From assembly GCA_965248335.1 (NCBI GenBank), contig CBDFIY010000001.1, forward strand, positions 1 to 64,000: a stretch of DNA of 64,000 nucleotides. Direction: 5' to 3'. Position numbers and translations under genes: made by a program. Of this stretch, positions 15,584-25,016 are shown piece by piece. Position 1 is the stretch's first letter. Each line of letters opens with the position of its first letter. The notes beneath the pieces are model-generated. The model was given only the letters and a program-made list of their open reading frames with translations, did no database searches and had not been told where the DNA came from. The stretch is from CAKMZU01 sp965248335 (GTDB lineage: Bacteria > Pseudomonadota > Gammaproteobacteria > Pseudomonadales > DT-91).

Positions 15584-16741
15584 CTATGCAGGTAAGCCAA
15601 GCTCCAGCTTCTCAAGCAAGGGGTTTACATAACCCCATAACAAATAAGCGCGGTATTCTTCCGACACACTTTCAAAGTGTGCCTTAAACACTGCACGTTC
15701 TTTCTTAAGTGCCTCTGAACTCAGGTTATACTCATCGAGCAGGCGCATATTACTGGGCAGTTCACCAAATAATTCTTCATAGGCAAAAAAGTGACTAGGC
15801 GGGATTTTATATAAATTCAAGATAGTTTTATCCAGGTGTTCGACCACAGCACCAACATCTTGAAAGTCGTCAGACATGGCCTGACCAAAACTCAAATGCA
15901 CACGCCCCTTAAAACCCGCAATACCTCTGGCAATACTCTCAATATCTTCATGCTGTTGCTTGGCGTAATTCCTTCCACGGTCAACCTCTCGTAATTCTAT
16001 CGCCTTTTGTAAATCACAAGGATCATACTCATAAGAAACAGCAACAGGTATAATATTCAGTGATTTAATCACCTCATGAAAAGGTTGTTTGCGTTGAGAT
16101 AACACAAGCATCTTAATAATAGCTGCATCAGTTTTATCAAGGCCATCTTTCGCACGGCCTTCCCGCTGAGCTATCCACACCGACTGCCCATCTTCTTTAA
16201 GTGAATAGTGAATATAAGATGATAACTCCTTCAGCGCTGCCAGTAGCTTTCTAGGAGCCTCTATAGATCGCTTAACAATAAAACTCTTATTGATACGCAT
16301 GAGATCCGACACATAATCTTTTGTCAGTAGATTATCACCTATCGCAATACGAACCGTATCCAGCCCACTTAAATGTAAGGCGTAATTCATTATGGCTGGA
16401 TCTAAGGCAATATCACGATGATTGGCAATAAACAAATATGACTGGCTAGGGTCAAGCTGTTCAACACCTTCAAACGTTAAAGATGTCATGCTAGAAGCAA
16501 CCATGGCTTCAACATAGAGCTTAATTTTTTCTTGGAAATTTTTGACTGTCCTAACGCCTCTAAGCTGGCGACGAATCATGAAACGCACTAAAGGTGATAG
16601 CCTGCGCTGAAAAAATCCGGGAAAGTTAGGAAACTTAAGTTTCCCAATGGTTTGAATAAATTCGTTATTCGCGATAATTCTGGCGATAACTTCTTCGACC
16701 TCATTATCATTATAAGGACGAATATCAGAAAACGACTCCAT
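15584..16741 (-). CDS. PlsC-like glycerolipid acyltransferase family protein
   Basis: Starting at ATG 16741 gives 385 residues; the longer frame begins with TTG 16753. The family transfers acyl chains to glycerophosphate-type acceptors at the inner membrane. The motif I region reads IANHRDIALD, with His and Asp one residue further apart than the classical H-X4-D. A VWIAQREGRAKDGLDKTDA block matches motif III. The C-terminal 120 residues are helical and specific to this group. It is convergent with the acyl-CoA dehydrogenases but separated by a 360-bp spacer, so co-function is not implied. Its exact acceptor is unknown. Confidence 0.75.
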   Translation of the reverse strand: MESFSDIRPYNDNEVEEVIARIIANNEFIQTIGKLKFPNFPGFFQRRLSPLVRFMIRRQLRGVRTVKNFQEKIKLYVEAMVASSMTSLTFEGVEQLDPSQSYLFIANHRDIALDPAIMNYALHLSGLDTVRIAIGDNLLTKDYVSDLMRINKSFIVKRSIEAPRKLLAALKELSSYIHYSLKEDGQSVWIAQREGRAKDGLDKTDAAIIKMLVLSQRKQPFHEVIKSLNIIPVAVSYEYDPCDLQKAIELREVDRGRNYAKQQHEDIESIARGIAGFKGRVHLSFGQAMSDDFQDVGAVVEHLDKTILNLYKIPPSHFFAYEELFGELPSNMRLLDEYNLSSEALKKERAVFKAHFESVSEEYRAYLLWGYVNPLLEKLELGLPA

Positions 16742-16827
16742 GATAGGGTTCAATGCTTTTATTCCGCTATTTATTGAGAATTCGGCATTTTACAGGGTTT
16801 CCTGAAAGAACCCAAACACGAAAAAAG

Positions 16828-16855
16828 TTGACACGAGGAATTATATACCTATAAT
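16828..16855 (+). promoter_or_regulatory. Promoter of first initiator tRNA gene
   Basis: Perfect TTGACA (16828-16833) and TATAAT (16850-16855) separated by 16 bp, 13 bp before the tRNA. The second initiator tRNA has the same arrangement. Confidence 0.85.
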
Positions 16856-16868
16856 CGCTTTTCTCTGA

Positions 16869-16945
<77 letters not shown>

Positions 16946-16967
16946 AGTACTACCCAATATAATCTAC

Positions 16968-18365
16968 CTAAAAGTTAAACTGCGCTGACAGTATTTGCCT
17001 GGAGGCACGGCCTTTATCTCCATCTTTATTCTCTCTATCACCCCACAAATACTCAGCACCAAACATGAGTTGTTTAGTAGGCTTCCAGATTAAATTAGCC
17101 GCAAGATAGTTTGCATGCTTATAAGCATAACTTGCCTGCCCAGCAACATTATCAACACCCACATAACTCCAGACTAAATTACTGCTCAATTTCGGCACCC
17201 AATAATGCTCTAATGCCAGCATTGTGCCAAAGCTATCTATATAAAGCACCTTATCCTCAGCCGCATTAAGGCCAAACACACCGTCCGAATAACCTGTTTC
17301 TAAATCTGGAATTAGCAAACCCAAACCCCGAGAATAAGCCGCATAATAGCGAACAAAATCGCTCTCACCGAAGGCTAGCTTGCCCCCCATATTTGCAGCA
17401 TAGCCATCAATATGTCGATTCAGCGTTCTCAAAGGAGGGTTTTTTGAATCACCGACATCAAGATCAACCTCAATATGCGAATAGGCCAGTGAAAATTGTA
17501 TATTTCGATATGCATCGCCCAAAATAGCAGCGACAACGAACATGGGGTAAGTGGCTTGGTATTCAGCCACCTTAACAGATTCCTTTATCCCGCTGACGGT
17601 AATTTCGTTCTGACTAGGATCATACTGGCTCTGCTCAATACTGAGCTTATACATAAACCAATCTGACAATTCATGACGCCAAGTCACCATTGGAAACCTG
17701 TCAGCAACATTGCCGTTTGGCCCTTGGTTATCTAACACCTCAGGCTGAGAATCATTCACCGTAAACGCACTATAAGTCTGCCCAAGCAATAAAGCTCCTC
17801 GCCCCTTGCCGATGGCGATATTTTCAAACTCACCGTAGGCATGCCTCAATCTAAAATTCCCACCACTCCAAAAATCGCCTTCTACATAAACTTTCAATAA
17901 TGCATCACTAAATGCTCTTTCAGCCTTAACAAACAAACGGCTGCGATTAGCGCTAAAATTGTATTGTTTTTTTGCAGGGGTATATTCATGCCCATTAATT
18001 AACGATTTCCCATAATCAGGGCCAGGCGCTGTTGACTTTACAGGAATCGTTGCCGTAACAAATGACCGCGGATCTCCAATCTGGTTGTATGTATAAAGGA
18101 GGTCGAGGCGAGCAAACCCACCAATGGTCATTTTATACGTACTATCATTGACAATTACCGTACCCATCTTAGGTGATGCTCCAGGGCCCTCCGCAGGCTG
18201 GTGCCCGAATGCCGGATTATTTTTGACCGCTTTCTCTAGCTTCTCAGATAAAGCGCTCACCTGTCCCTGCACATCTGTAGAAGCCTCTTTTACCTGCGCA
18301 TAACTTGCCGCACTCAAAACACATCCCAAAATAAAAGAATTAGACAACAAGTACTGATACCTCAT
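16968..18365 (-). CDS. DcaP-like trimeric outer-membrane porin
   Basis: A 465-residue protein with a signal peptide (MRYQYLLSNSFILGCVLSAA ending SYAQ), a short coiled-coil segment (VQGQVSALSEKLEKAV), then a beta-barrel with alternating aromatic strands. It ends in a terminal Phe (LSAQFNF), the outer-membrane assembly signal. The barrel opens with MTIGGFARLDLLYTYNQIGD, typical of DcaP-like porins that take up small carboxylates or aromatic acids. An AGGTAGG ribosome site precedes the ATG. Its promoter region contains a 15-bp inverted repeat pair (18416-18430 and 18528-18542). It is flanked on both sides by initiator tRNA genes on the opposite strand. Confidence 0.8.
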   Translation of the reverse strand: MRYQYLLSNSFILGCVLSAASYAQVKEASTDVQGQVSALSEKLEKAVKNNPAFGHQPAEGPGASPKMGTVIVNDSTYKMTIGGFARLDLLYTYNQIGDPRSFVTATIPVKSTAPGPDYGKSLINGHEYTPAKKQYNFSANRSRLFVKAERAFSDALLKVYVEGDFWSGGNFRLRHAYGEFENIAIGKGRGALLLGQTYSAFTVNDSQPEVLDNQGPNGNVADRFPMVTWRHELSDWFMYKLSIEQSQYDPSQNEITVSGIKESVKVAEYQATYPMFVVAAILGDAYRNIQFSLAYSHIEVDLDVGDSKNPPLRTLNRHIDGYAANMGGKLAFGESDFVRYYAAYSRGLGLLIPDLETGYSDGVFGLNAAEDKVLYIDSFGTMLALEHYWVPKLSSNLVWSYVGVDNVAGQASYAYKHANYLAANLIWKPTKQLMFGAEYLWGDRENKDGDKGRASRQILSAQFNF

Positions 18366-18415
18366 ATAAACCTACCTCGAAAATGACCAATAAACCCTAG
18401 AAATATTTTAGCAAT

Positions 18416-18542
18416 ACTTCGGACAGTTTTTTAAGTTGTTGATTTTAAAGGGTTTAATTTTTTACTTAAGTATCAACCAAAGCTAGATAAATCAATGGGT
18501 TACAATTTATGTAAATCCTTCAAATCGAAAACTGTCCGAAGT
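18416..18542. repeat. 15-bp inverted repeats upstream of the porin gene
   Basis: ACTTCGGACAGTTTT at 18416-18430 is exactly mirrored by AAAACTGTCCGAAGT at 18528-18542. The pair brackets about 97 bp of AT-rich sequence, 50 to 180 bp upstream of the porin start. It could be a tiny MITE of 127 bp or a pair of operator sites for DNA looping; the sequence alone does not decide. Confidence 0.6.
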
Positions 18543-18597
18543 GTTGTTTTAGACTCCCTCGACAACTTAAAATTCCTAACTTTATTAACGATAAAGA

Positions 18598-18625
18598 TTG
18601 ACAAGAAATATTTACCCCCTATAAT
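18598..18625 (+). promoter_or_regulatory. Promoter of second initiator tRNA gene
   Basis: TTGACA (18598-18603) and TATAAT (18620-18625), 16-bp spacing, both perfect matches to the sigma-70 consensus, ending 14 bp before the tRNA. Confidence 0.88.
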
Positions 18626-18639
18626 TGCGACTTCTTTGA

Positions 18640-18716
<77 letters not shown>

Positions 18717-18775
18717 AAATTTAGCAATTCATTTATTATCTTCTATTATATTATCTTCCATTTAACGATTTCATC

Positions 18776-19378
18776 ATGCTGACCATCGGCTTAACAGGCG
18801 GAATAGGAAGCGGGAAGAGTGCCGCCTCCTATTTATTTGAACAAAAAGGGATCGTCGTCGTTGACGCCGATATCTGTGCGCGCATTGTCGTGGAACCCGA
18901 AACCGCTGCACTAAAAAAAATAGAAAATCACTTTGGATCAGGCATTATCCAAGCAAATAATGGACGACTTGACCGCCCTAAACTTCGCAAAATTATCTTT
19001 ACTGATCCTTTAAAAAAAATATGGCTTGAAAACTTACTGCACCCTTTAATCAGTACAGAGATTTCCAAACAACTGTCAGCATCTAAAAGCCACTACACAA
19101 TTCTTTCTTCGCCTCTACTGCTAGAAACTCAGCAAAAGAAAATTTGCGACAGGGTTTTACTGATCGATGTACCGGTATCCACTCAAATCAGCCGCGCCTG
19201 CCTTCGAGATGCCAGTAGCGAAGAAACGATTAAATCGATTATTAGCAGCCAGATGCCCCGTAAAAGACGGCGCGAACTCGCCAACGATATTATTGATAAC
19301 AACCAAGGGCTCGACGAACTATCCAACGCGATAGATCGACTTCACCTTAATTATTTAACAGGAAATTTCAATAGGTAG
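18776..19378 (+). CDS. coaE: Dephospho-CoA kinase
   Basis: Catalyses the last step of coenzyme A synthesis, phosphorylating the 3' hydroxyl of dephospho-CoA with ATP. The 200-residue protein opens MLTIGLTGGIGSGKSAASYL, with the P-loop GGIGSGKS at 8-15, and continues with DADICAR (30-36), the substrate-binding DAD motif. LLLETQ and the RACLRD lid region follow. Length is typical. It is 3 bp upstream of yacG on the same strand, an association common in gammaproteobacteria; the usual middle gene zapD is absent here. Confidence 0.95.
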   Translation: MLTIGLTGGIGSGKSAASYLFEQKGIVVVDADICARIVVEPETAALKKIENHFGSGIIQANNGRLDRPKLRKIIFTDPLKKIWLENLLHPLISTEISKQLSASKSHYTILSSPLLLETQQKKICDRVLLIDVPVSTQISRACLRDASSEETIKSIISSQMPRKRRRELANDIIDNNQGLDELSNAIDRLHLNYLTGNFNR

Positions 19379-19381
19379 AAA

Positions 19382-19561
19382 ATGGCCGACAAAGACATCG
19401 CACTTAAATGCCCTCTATGCCAGACGGCTATGCATTGGTCTACAGAAAATATTTATCGCCCTTTTTGTTCAGAACACTGTAAAAATAAAGACTATCTTAG
19501 CTGGGCGAATGAAGAGAATTACATTCAAAGCGACTCCCCTGAAGAGTGGTCAGAACAATAA
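19382..19561 (+). CDS. yacG: DNA gyrase inhibitor YacG, zinc protein
   Basis: A 59-residue protein with the four zinc-binding cysteines of YacG: CPLC near residue 10-13 and FCSEHC near 29-34. YacG binds the GyrB C-terminal region and inhibits gyrase in E. coli. The conserved tail appears as DYLSWANEENYI. It begins 3 bp after coaE and is probably translated from the same message. Its last 37 bp overlap the 3' end of mutT on the other strand, a convergent tail-to-tail overlap. Confidence 0.92.
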   Translation: MADKDIALKCPLCQTAMHWSTENIYRPFCSEHCKNKDYLSWANEENYIQSDSPEEWSEQ

Positions 19562-19962
19562 CCAGGAACCTCACCCTGTAGCAATAATGTCAAAACCTCT
19601 TGGTTCGCCTCAGGAAACATGAACTGCGTTAATTGATTAACCTCAACCCATTGAATTTTTTGCCCTTCGTTGGCTTTGATATCCGAGCTAATATTAAACA
19701 CATGGTAAAAATTAAGAGAAACCGTTTTTTCTGGGTATTCAAAATCCGTTTGGTGGAAAAAATCTATACCCTCAAAACTGAGTGACAACTCTTCGCTTAA
19801 CTCTCTCGCTAAGCCTTCAACAGCTGTCTCGGTAGGCTCAACCTTACCCCCAGGAAACTCCCAGTAACCCGATTTATGCTTACCCTCAGGCCGCTCAGCT
19901 ATTAATATAGCATCGAAGCGTGGATTCCAAATAACGGCAGCCACCACATGAATTACCTCCAT
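19525..19962 (-). CDS. mutT: 8-oxo-dGTP diphosphatase (Nudix, MutT-like)
   Basis: Removes oxidised dGTP from the nucleotide pool, preventing A:T to C:G mutation. The 145-residue protein begins MEVIHVVAAVIWNPRFDAIL and carries the Nudix box from G38 onward: GGKVEPTETAVEGLARELSE then EL, with the REUXEE core as RELSEE. Length fits short MutT; no fused thiamine-synthase domain is present. It follows argJ after 2 bp and ends the long minus-strand block. Its 3' end overlaps yacG. Confidence 0.9.
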   Translation of the reverse strand: MEVIHVVAAVIWNPRFDAILIAERPEGKHKSGYWEFPGGKVEPTETAVEGLARELSEELSLSFEGIDFFHQTDFEYPEKTVSLNFYHVFNISSDIKANEGQKIQWVEVNQLTQFMFPEANQEVLTLLLQGEVPGYCSDHSSGESL

Positions 19963-19964
19963 GA

Positions 19965-21179
19965 CTAAGTACGGTATTCTGCATTAATCCGGATATATTC
20001 ATGTGACAAATCACTCGTCCATACCTGAACGTTTTCATTTCCACGATGAAGATCAACAGAAATTTTAATATCCTCACAAGAAAAAAGTCGCTGACCAACC
20101 TCTTCCGTAAAGCTCTTCACTTTCTCCCCTGATGCCACTAAAGGTTCACCATTAATCGCGACCTCAACACGTGATATATCGAAATCATCCAATTCGACCT
20201 TACCCACAGCCATCAACAAGCGCCCCCAATTAGGATCGGAGGCAAAAAGTGCTGTTTTTACCAAAGGAGAATGCGCAATCGAGTAAGCCATCATTTCTGC
20301 TTCCTGCTGACCTTTAGCGCCTTGAACATCTACTTCTATAAATTTTGTTGCACCCTCACCGTCCCTTACAATCAATTGTGCGAGATCAATAAATGACTGC
20401 TGCAGCCAACAATGTAAAACGTCTTTTTCATCATCATTTAGCTTTTCATATCGCACATCACTTTCACCTGTTGCCATTAAGACCACAGCATCATTAGTAG
20501 ATGTGTCACTATCAACTGAAATGCGATTAAATGACACCTGATTCACAGTGCTTAGTAACTCTTGTAAATCCTCCTGACCGATGGATAGGTCTATACCAAC
20601 ATAAGCAAGCATGGTTGCCATGTTAGGGTTGATCATACCCGAGCCTTTGCAAATCCCGTTAAACCGGATGATTTTTTTTCCTAACGCCAAGGTTGTACTA
20701 ATACCCTTAGGCCGTGTATCGGTTGTCAGTATGGCACTCGCAGCTTCTGCCCACTTCAATGTAGACAAAGATGCATACGCACCGGGTAGCGCGGCCATTA
20801 TTTTCTCATACGGAAGAGGCTCACCAATGACCCCCGTAGAAAAAGGTAACACCTCTGCCACATTCACTTCAGCTAAAGCCGCAAGAGCTTCTATACAATT
20901 CAGAGCTGAGCGTATGCCATCTTCACCTGTTCCCGCATTGGCATTCCCCGTATTAATTAGCAAATAGCGAGGTGATGTTTTTTGGAGCCCTGCTTTAGCA
21001 ATGATAACAGGTGCAGCACAAAACGCATTTTTCGTAAAAACCGCCGCTATCGTAGTAGCTTCTGATACACCTATAAGCGTGACATCATTATTCATGCCTT
21101 TGATGCCTGCATTAACACTACTCAAACGAATGCCATCAAACATATGAAACTCAGGCAATGGAAATTGACCTGTTGCCAT
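19965..21179 (-). CDS. argJ: Bifunctional ornithine acetyltransferase/N-acetylglutamate synthase
   Basis: Recycles the acetyl group in arginine synthesis, transferring it from N-acetylornithine to glutamate, and may also use acetyl-CoA. Starting at ATG 21179, which has GGAG 8 bp upstream and begins MATGQFPLPEFHMF, gives 404 residues; the longer frame runs into secA. The self-cleavage site is the Thr in NPNMATMLAY, which becomes the new N-terminal nucleophile. The C-terminus is the usual WTSDLSHEYIRINAEYRT. It follows secA by 22 bp and precedes mutT by 2 bp. Confidence 0.95.
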   Translation of the reverse strand: MATGQFPLPEFHMFDGIRLSSVNAGIKGMNNDVTLIGVSEATTIAAVFTKNAFCAAPVIIAKAGLQKTSPRYLLINTGNANAGTGEDGIRSALNCIEALAALAEVNVAEVLPFSTGVIGEPLPYEKIMAALPGAYASLSTLKWAEAASAILTTDTRPKGISTTLALGKKIIRFNGICKGSGMINPNMATMLAYVGIDLSIGQEDLQELLSTVNQVSFNRISVDSDTSTNDAVVLMATGESDVRYEKLNDDEKDVLHCWLQQSFIDLAQLIVRDGEGATKFIEVDVQGAKGQQEAEMMAYSIAHSPLVKTALFASDPNWGRLLMAVGKVELDDFDISRVEVAINGEPLVASGEKVKSFTEEVGQRLFSCEDIKISVDLHRGNENVQVWTSDLSHEYIRINAEYRT

Positions 21180-21201
21180 AAATATTCTCCAAGAACCGGT
21201 A

Positions 21202-23937
21202 TTATTTAATGGCGCCGTGACACTGCTTATATTTTTTTCCAGAGCCGCAAGGACAAGGCTCATTACGCCCCACTTTCTTACTTTCACGTACAAAAGGCTG
21301 GGTAACTTCAGCTAATTGATCTGGTCTGCTTTCAAGTTGCATACCTCCTGCCTCTGCATGCATAGATTGCGCCTTAGCCCTTGCTCGCTCATGCTCAAGA
21401 CGCATGGACTCCTCTGCTTGCTGTACCTCAGCATCTGTTTGAATACGCACTTGCATCAGGAAACTCGTGAGGTCGTATTTCATGTTTTCTAACAATTCTT
21501 GAAATAGCTCAAAGGACTCGCGCTTATACTCTTGTTTCGGATTCTTGCCCGCATAGCCACGTAAATGAATCCCCATACGAAGATGATCCATCATAGCTAG
21601 ATGCTCTTTCCATAAACCATCTAACACTTGAAGCATGACATGCTTTTCAAACCGATGAATTTCTTCACCGATAAGATCCACTTTCTCTTGATAGTGTTTA
21701 TCAAATGCTTCTTGTATTTTCTCTAGAAGCGAGTCTTCTGTTAATTTTTCGTCATCATCTAGCCATTGAGCTATCGGAAGCGCTAGTGTGAAATCCGATT
21801 CAAGTATTTTTTCTAACCCAGAGACATCCCAAAGTTCTTCAAGGCTTTGCTCAGGTATGTAATTTCTAAAAACTTGTGCCGCAATATCCACTCGTATGCC
21901 ATTCACTAAATCCGATAAGTTATCAACCGTCAGAATGTCATCGCGCTGTTTATAAACAACTTGACGCTGCTCATTAGCGACATCATCGAATTCAAGCAAA
22001 GATTTTCGCATATCAAAATTTCGCCCTTCGACTTTTTTCTGGGCTTTTTCAATGGCGCCTGTCACCATACGGTGCTCTATCGCTTCACCCTCCTCCATGC
22101 CCAGCGCTTGCATAATGCCTCGAACACGATCTGATGCAAAAATACGCATTAAATCATCTTCCAATGAAAGGTAAAACCGGGTTACACCGGGGTCTCCTTG
22201 CCTGCCGGCTCGCCCTCTTAATTGATTATCAACGCGACGGCTCTCATGACGCTCAGAACCTAAAATATGTAATCCCCCTGCATCTAACACAACCTGGTGG
22301 CGCTTTTTCCAAGCAGCAGTACAGGTTTCTATTTGAGCATCAGTGGGTGATGTTAGCCCTGCAATTTCAGACTCCAAGCTTCCACCTAAAACAATATCTG
22401 TACCACGGCCAGCCATATTTGTCGCAATAGTCACAGATTTAGGGCGGCCAGCCTGGGCAATAATATCGGCCTCCTGGGCGTGATATTTGGCGTTTAGGAC
22501 TTTATGCTCAATACCACGTTTTTTGAGAAGCAAAGAAAGAAGCTCCGAATTCTCTATCGATGCGGTACCCACAAGTATCGGGGCACCTTTTTCTTGATAG
22601 CGTAGAACATCATCAACGATGGCATTGAACTTTTCACGAACAGTCATGTAAATAAGATCATTTTCATCCACGCGCGCAATAGGCACATTCGTTGGCATAA
22701 TGACAACGGGTAATGCGTAGATTTGATGGAATTCAGTCGCCTCGGTGTCTGCTGTGCCCGTCATTCCAGCAAGCTTTCCAAACAATCTGAAATAATTCTG
22801 AAAGGTTGTTGAAGCAAGTGTCTGACTTTCACTCTGAATATCTACACCTTCTTTTGCCTCTATCGCCTGATGCAAGCCTTCGGACAATCTTCGCCCCTGC
22901 ATGCTTCTGCCTGTATGCTCATCAATTAAAACAACTTCATTATTCTGAACAATATAGTCAACATTTTTGCTAAAAAGCACATGGGCTTTTAACGCTGTTT
23001 GCACATGATGTAGAAGTTTGAGGTTTTGCGCTGAATACAAGCTTTGCCCCTCTATCAACAATTGTTCTTTACCCAAGAATGTTTCAACATAATCATGTCC
23101 TTCTTCGGTAAGCTCGACATGTTTATTTTTTTCATCAAGGGTATAATGTCCTGGCCCCACAACTTGCTCGCCGGCCTCTTCACTGACAGAAGCTTCTTTC
23201 AAAAACGGAATAATTTTATTCGTGGCGATATAAAGCTTGGAACTATCCTCGGTTGGACCTGAAATGATAAGTGGTGTTCTCGCTTCATCAATGAGGATAG
23301 AATCTACTTCATCAACAATAGCAAAATATTTTTCACGCTGAACACGCTCATCAAGCGTGAAAGCCATGTTATCCCTCAAATAATCAAAACCGAATTCATT
23401 ATTGGTACCATAAGTAATGTCTGCTTGATAAGCAGATTTTTTCTCATCTGTATCCATATTCGGCACGACAATACCGAGACTTAACCCCAAAAACTCATAA
23501 AGTGGCCGCATCCAATTACCATCTCGACTTGCTAGATAGTCATTAACCGTAACCACGTAAACGCCCCTACCCGTTAGCGCATTGAGATAAACAGGCAGGG
23601 TTGCCACAAGCGTTTTACCTTCGCCGGTACGCATTTCTGCTATACGCCCATTATGTAACGTAATGCCTCCCATCATTTGCACATCAAAATGCCGCATCCC
23701 TAGAACACGGACACTTGCTTCTCTAACGACTGCAAAGGCCTCAGGTAAAAGCGCCTCCAAGCTGTCACCTTGTGCCAGCCTATTTTTAAACGCTTCTGTC
23801 TTTGCTTGAAGCGCCTCATCCGATAATTTTTGTAAATCAGATTCAAATACACTGATCGAGTCTACAATTTTCTGTAAACGCTTCACCTCACGATCATTAC
23901 TTGATCCGAAGATTTTTTTTAACACATTCATAGGCAT
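21202..23937 (-). CDS. secA: Preprotein translocase ATPase SecA
   Basis: The motor that drives secretory proteins through SecYEG. About 911 residues from ATG 23937 (MPMNVLKKIFGSSNDREVKR); ATG 23931 is equally possible, and the ribosome site is weak for both. Visible are the Walker A MRTGEGKT, Walker B VDEVDSILIDEART, the motif GRAGRQGDPG, and at the end the SecB/zinc-binding tail CPCGSGKKYKQCHG. It follows the M23 peptidase gene by about 95 bp. No secM-like arrest ORF precedes it; its usual enterobacterial place is taken by the peptidase gene. Confidence 0.97.
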   Translation of the reverse strand: MPMNVLKKIFGSSNDREVKRLQKIVDSISVFESDLQKLSDEALQAKTEAFKNRLAQGDSLEALLPEAFAVVREASVRVLGMRHFDVQMMGGITLHNGRIAEMRTGEGKTLVATLPVYLNALTGRGVYVVTVNDYLASRDGNWMRPLYEFLGLSLGIVVPNMDTDEKKSAYQADITYGTNNEFGFDYLRDNMAFTLDERVQREKYFAIVDEVDSILIDEARTPLIISGPTEDSSKLYIATNKIIPFLKEASVSEEAGEQVVGPGHYTLDEKNKHVELTEEGHDYVETFLGKEQLLIEGQSLYSAQNLKLLHHVQTALKAHVLFSKNVDYIVQNNEVVLIDEHTGRSMQGRRLSEGLHQAIEAKEGVDIQSESQTLASTTFQNYFRLFGKLAGMTGTADTEATEFHQIYALPVVIMPTNVPIARVDENDLIYMTVREKFNAIVDDVLRYQEKGAPILVGTASIENSELLSLLLKKRGIEHKVLNAKYHAQEADIIAQAGRPKSVTIATNMAGRGTDIVLGGSLESEIAGLTSPTDAQIETCTAAWKKRHQVVLDAGGLHILGSERHESRRVDNQLRGRAGRQGDPGVTRFYLSLEDDLMRIFASDRVRGIMQALGMEEGEAIEHRMVTGAIEKAQKKVEGRNFDMRKSLLEFDDVANEQRQVVYKQRDDILTVDNLSDLVNGIRVDIAAQVFRNYIPEQSLEELWDVSGLEKILESDFTLALPIAQWLDDDEKLTEDSLLEKIQEAFDKHYQEKVDLIGEEIHRFEKHVMLQVLDGLWKEHLAMMDHLRMGIHLRGYAGKNPKQEYKRESFELFQELLENMKYDLTSFLMQVRIQTDAEVQQAEESMRLEHERARAKAQSMHAEAGGMQLESRPDQLAEVTQPFVRESKKVGRNEPCPCGSGKKYKQCHGAIK

Positions 23938-24032
23938 AAAAATTACCAAAAAATAGCGTCATTGATTTATTAGCGCTATTGAAAATAGTTATAAAATAAA
24001 TTCCATCAACCGATTTTTGAAGTATTCTACGG

Positions 24033-24956
24033 TTAAATAGCTTTACGGTAAATATAGCGCTGGGGATCCACATGCCTGCCATTTTTCAAGACCTCAAAAT
24101 GTACATGTGCACCCGTTGAGCGTCCACTGGACCCCATATAAGCGATCACTTGTCCTTTACGAACAACATCGCCCGCACTAACAGTATTTTCTCTGTTGTG
24201 TGCATAGCGTGTTATATAGCCATTGGCATGATCTATTTCTACCATTGTTCCAAAACCATACCGATCACCCGACCAAATCACAACACCCAATGCAACCGAG
24301 AGCACATTAGAGCCTTCTTTACCAGCAAAATCTAAACCTTTATGGAATGCTGGACGCCCATGAAATGGATCTGTTCGCACACCATAACGCGAGGACAGCC
24401 AGCCACTATCAATAGGTTTTCCTGCCAAATATCGCTCCCTAGAAAGATGCGTATTCTGTATGACACTTGAGAGAGCTGCGAGTTCTTTTTGTCGGTAATC
24501 CAACGCATAGGATAAGCGCCCAAACACATGCTCAAGAGCTTCTCGACTCAATCGGAGGTCACCACCCTCCATTGGCCCCCCGACGGACGGCCTTTGCGTA
24601 AAGTCAAACTCAACTTCAACACCAACGCCCTCAGCAATTTTTTGCCCTAGAGCCTCCAGTCGCGTCAGTTTTGCTTCAAGAATACCTGCGTGTTTAGACT
24701 GCTCCGTTAGCAAGCCTTCGCTATAGGCCAAATAATTATTCAGTCGACTTTTATCGTAAAAGACTTCTGCCTCAACGGACATCAATCGCTGACGAACAAT
24801 TTCAAGCTTGGTGGAACGGTCATACACCAACCATAGTGCAGCTACAAATGTAATTACGAAAAAGCATAAAGCAACCAGACCTGACCAAATCCATCTTTGA
24901 CGGCATTCAATCTGCCTTGCAGGCTGCAATGCATTACCAATAATAATTAACTTCAT
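24033..24956 (-). CDS. M23 (LytM-type) peptidoglycan peptidase, membrane anchored
   Basis: A 307-residue protein with one N-terminal membrane helix (about 24-48, GLVALCFFVITFVAALWLVY), a periplasmic coiled coil (50-105) and a C-terminal LytM domain. The zinc ligands are intact: HKGLDFA (His and Asp) and HVHFEV, so it should be an active endopeptidase rather than an EnvC/NlpD-like activator. The gene sits between lpxC and secA, as in many non-enteric gammaproteobacteria. A strong terminator separates it from lpxC, so it needs its own promoter, which must overlap that terminator region. Confidence 0.88.
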   Translation of the reverse strand: MKLIIIGNALQPARQIECRQRWIWSGLVALCFFVITFVAALWLVYDRSTKLEIVRQRLMSVEAEVFYDKSRLNNYLAYSEGLLTEQSKHAGILEAKLTRLEALGQKIAEGVGVEVEFDFTQRPSVGGPMEGGDLRLSREALEHVFGRLSYALDYRQKELAALSSVIQNTHLSRERYLAGKPIDSGWLSSRYGVRTDPFHGRPAFHKGLDFAGKEGSNVLSVALGVVIWSGDRYGFGTMVEIDHANGYITRYAHNRENTVSAGDVVRKGQVIAYMGSSGRSTGAHVHFEVLKNGRHVDPQRYIYRKAI

Positions 24957-24966
24957 AGTCTCTACA

Positions 24967-25000
24967 CAAAAAAAAACGGTTATTAATTAACCGTTTTTTC
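24967..25000 (-). terminator. Intrinsic terminator after lpxC
   Basis: AACGGTTA...TTAACCGTT hairpin flanked by poly-A on the left and poly-T on the right. On the minus strand it gives a hairpin plus a run of T directly after the lpxC stop. This marks the end of the dcw-lpxC transcription unit. Confidence 0.85.
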
Positions 25001-25016
25001 TTATAAAAATATTTTC

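Noticed and set aside
21180..21293. N-terminal extension of ArgJ into secA
   Set aside because: ATG 21179 has a good ribosome site and matches the usual family start; the extension overlaps secA coding sequence.
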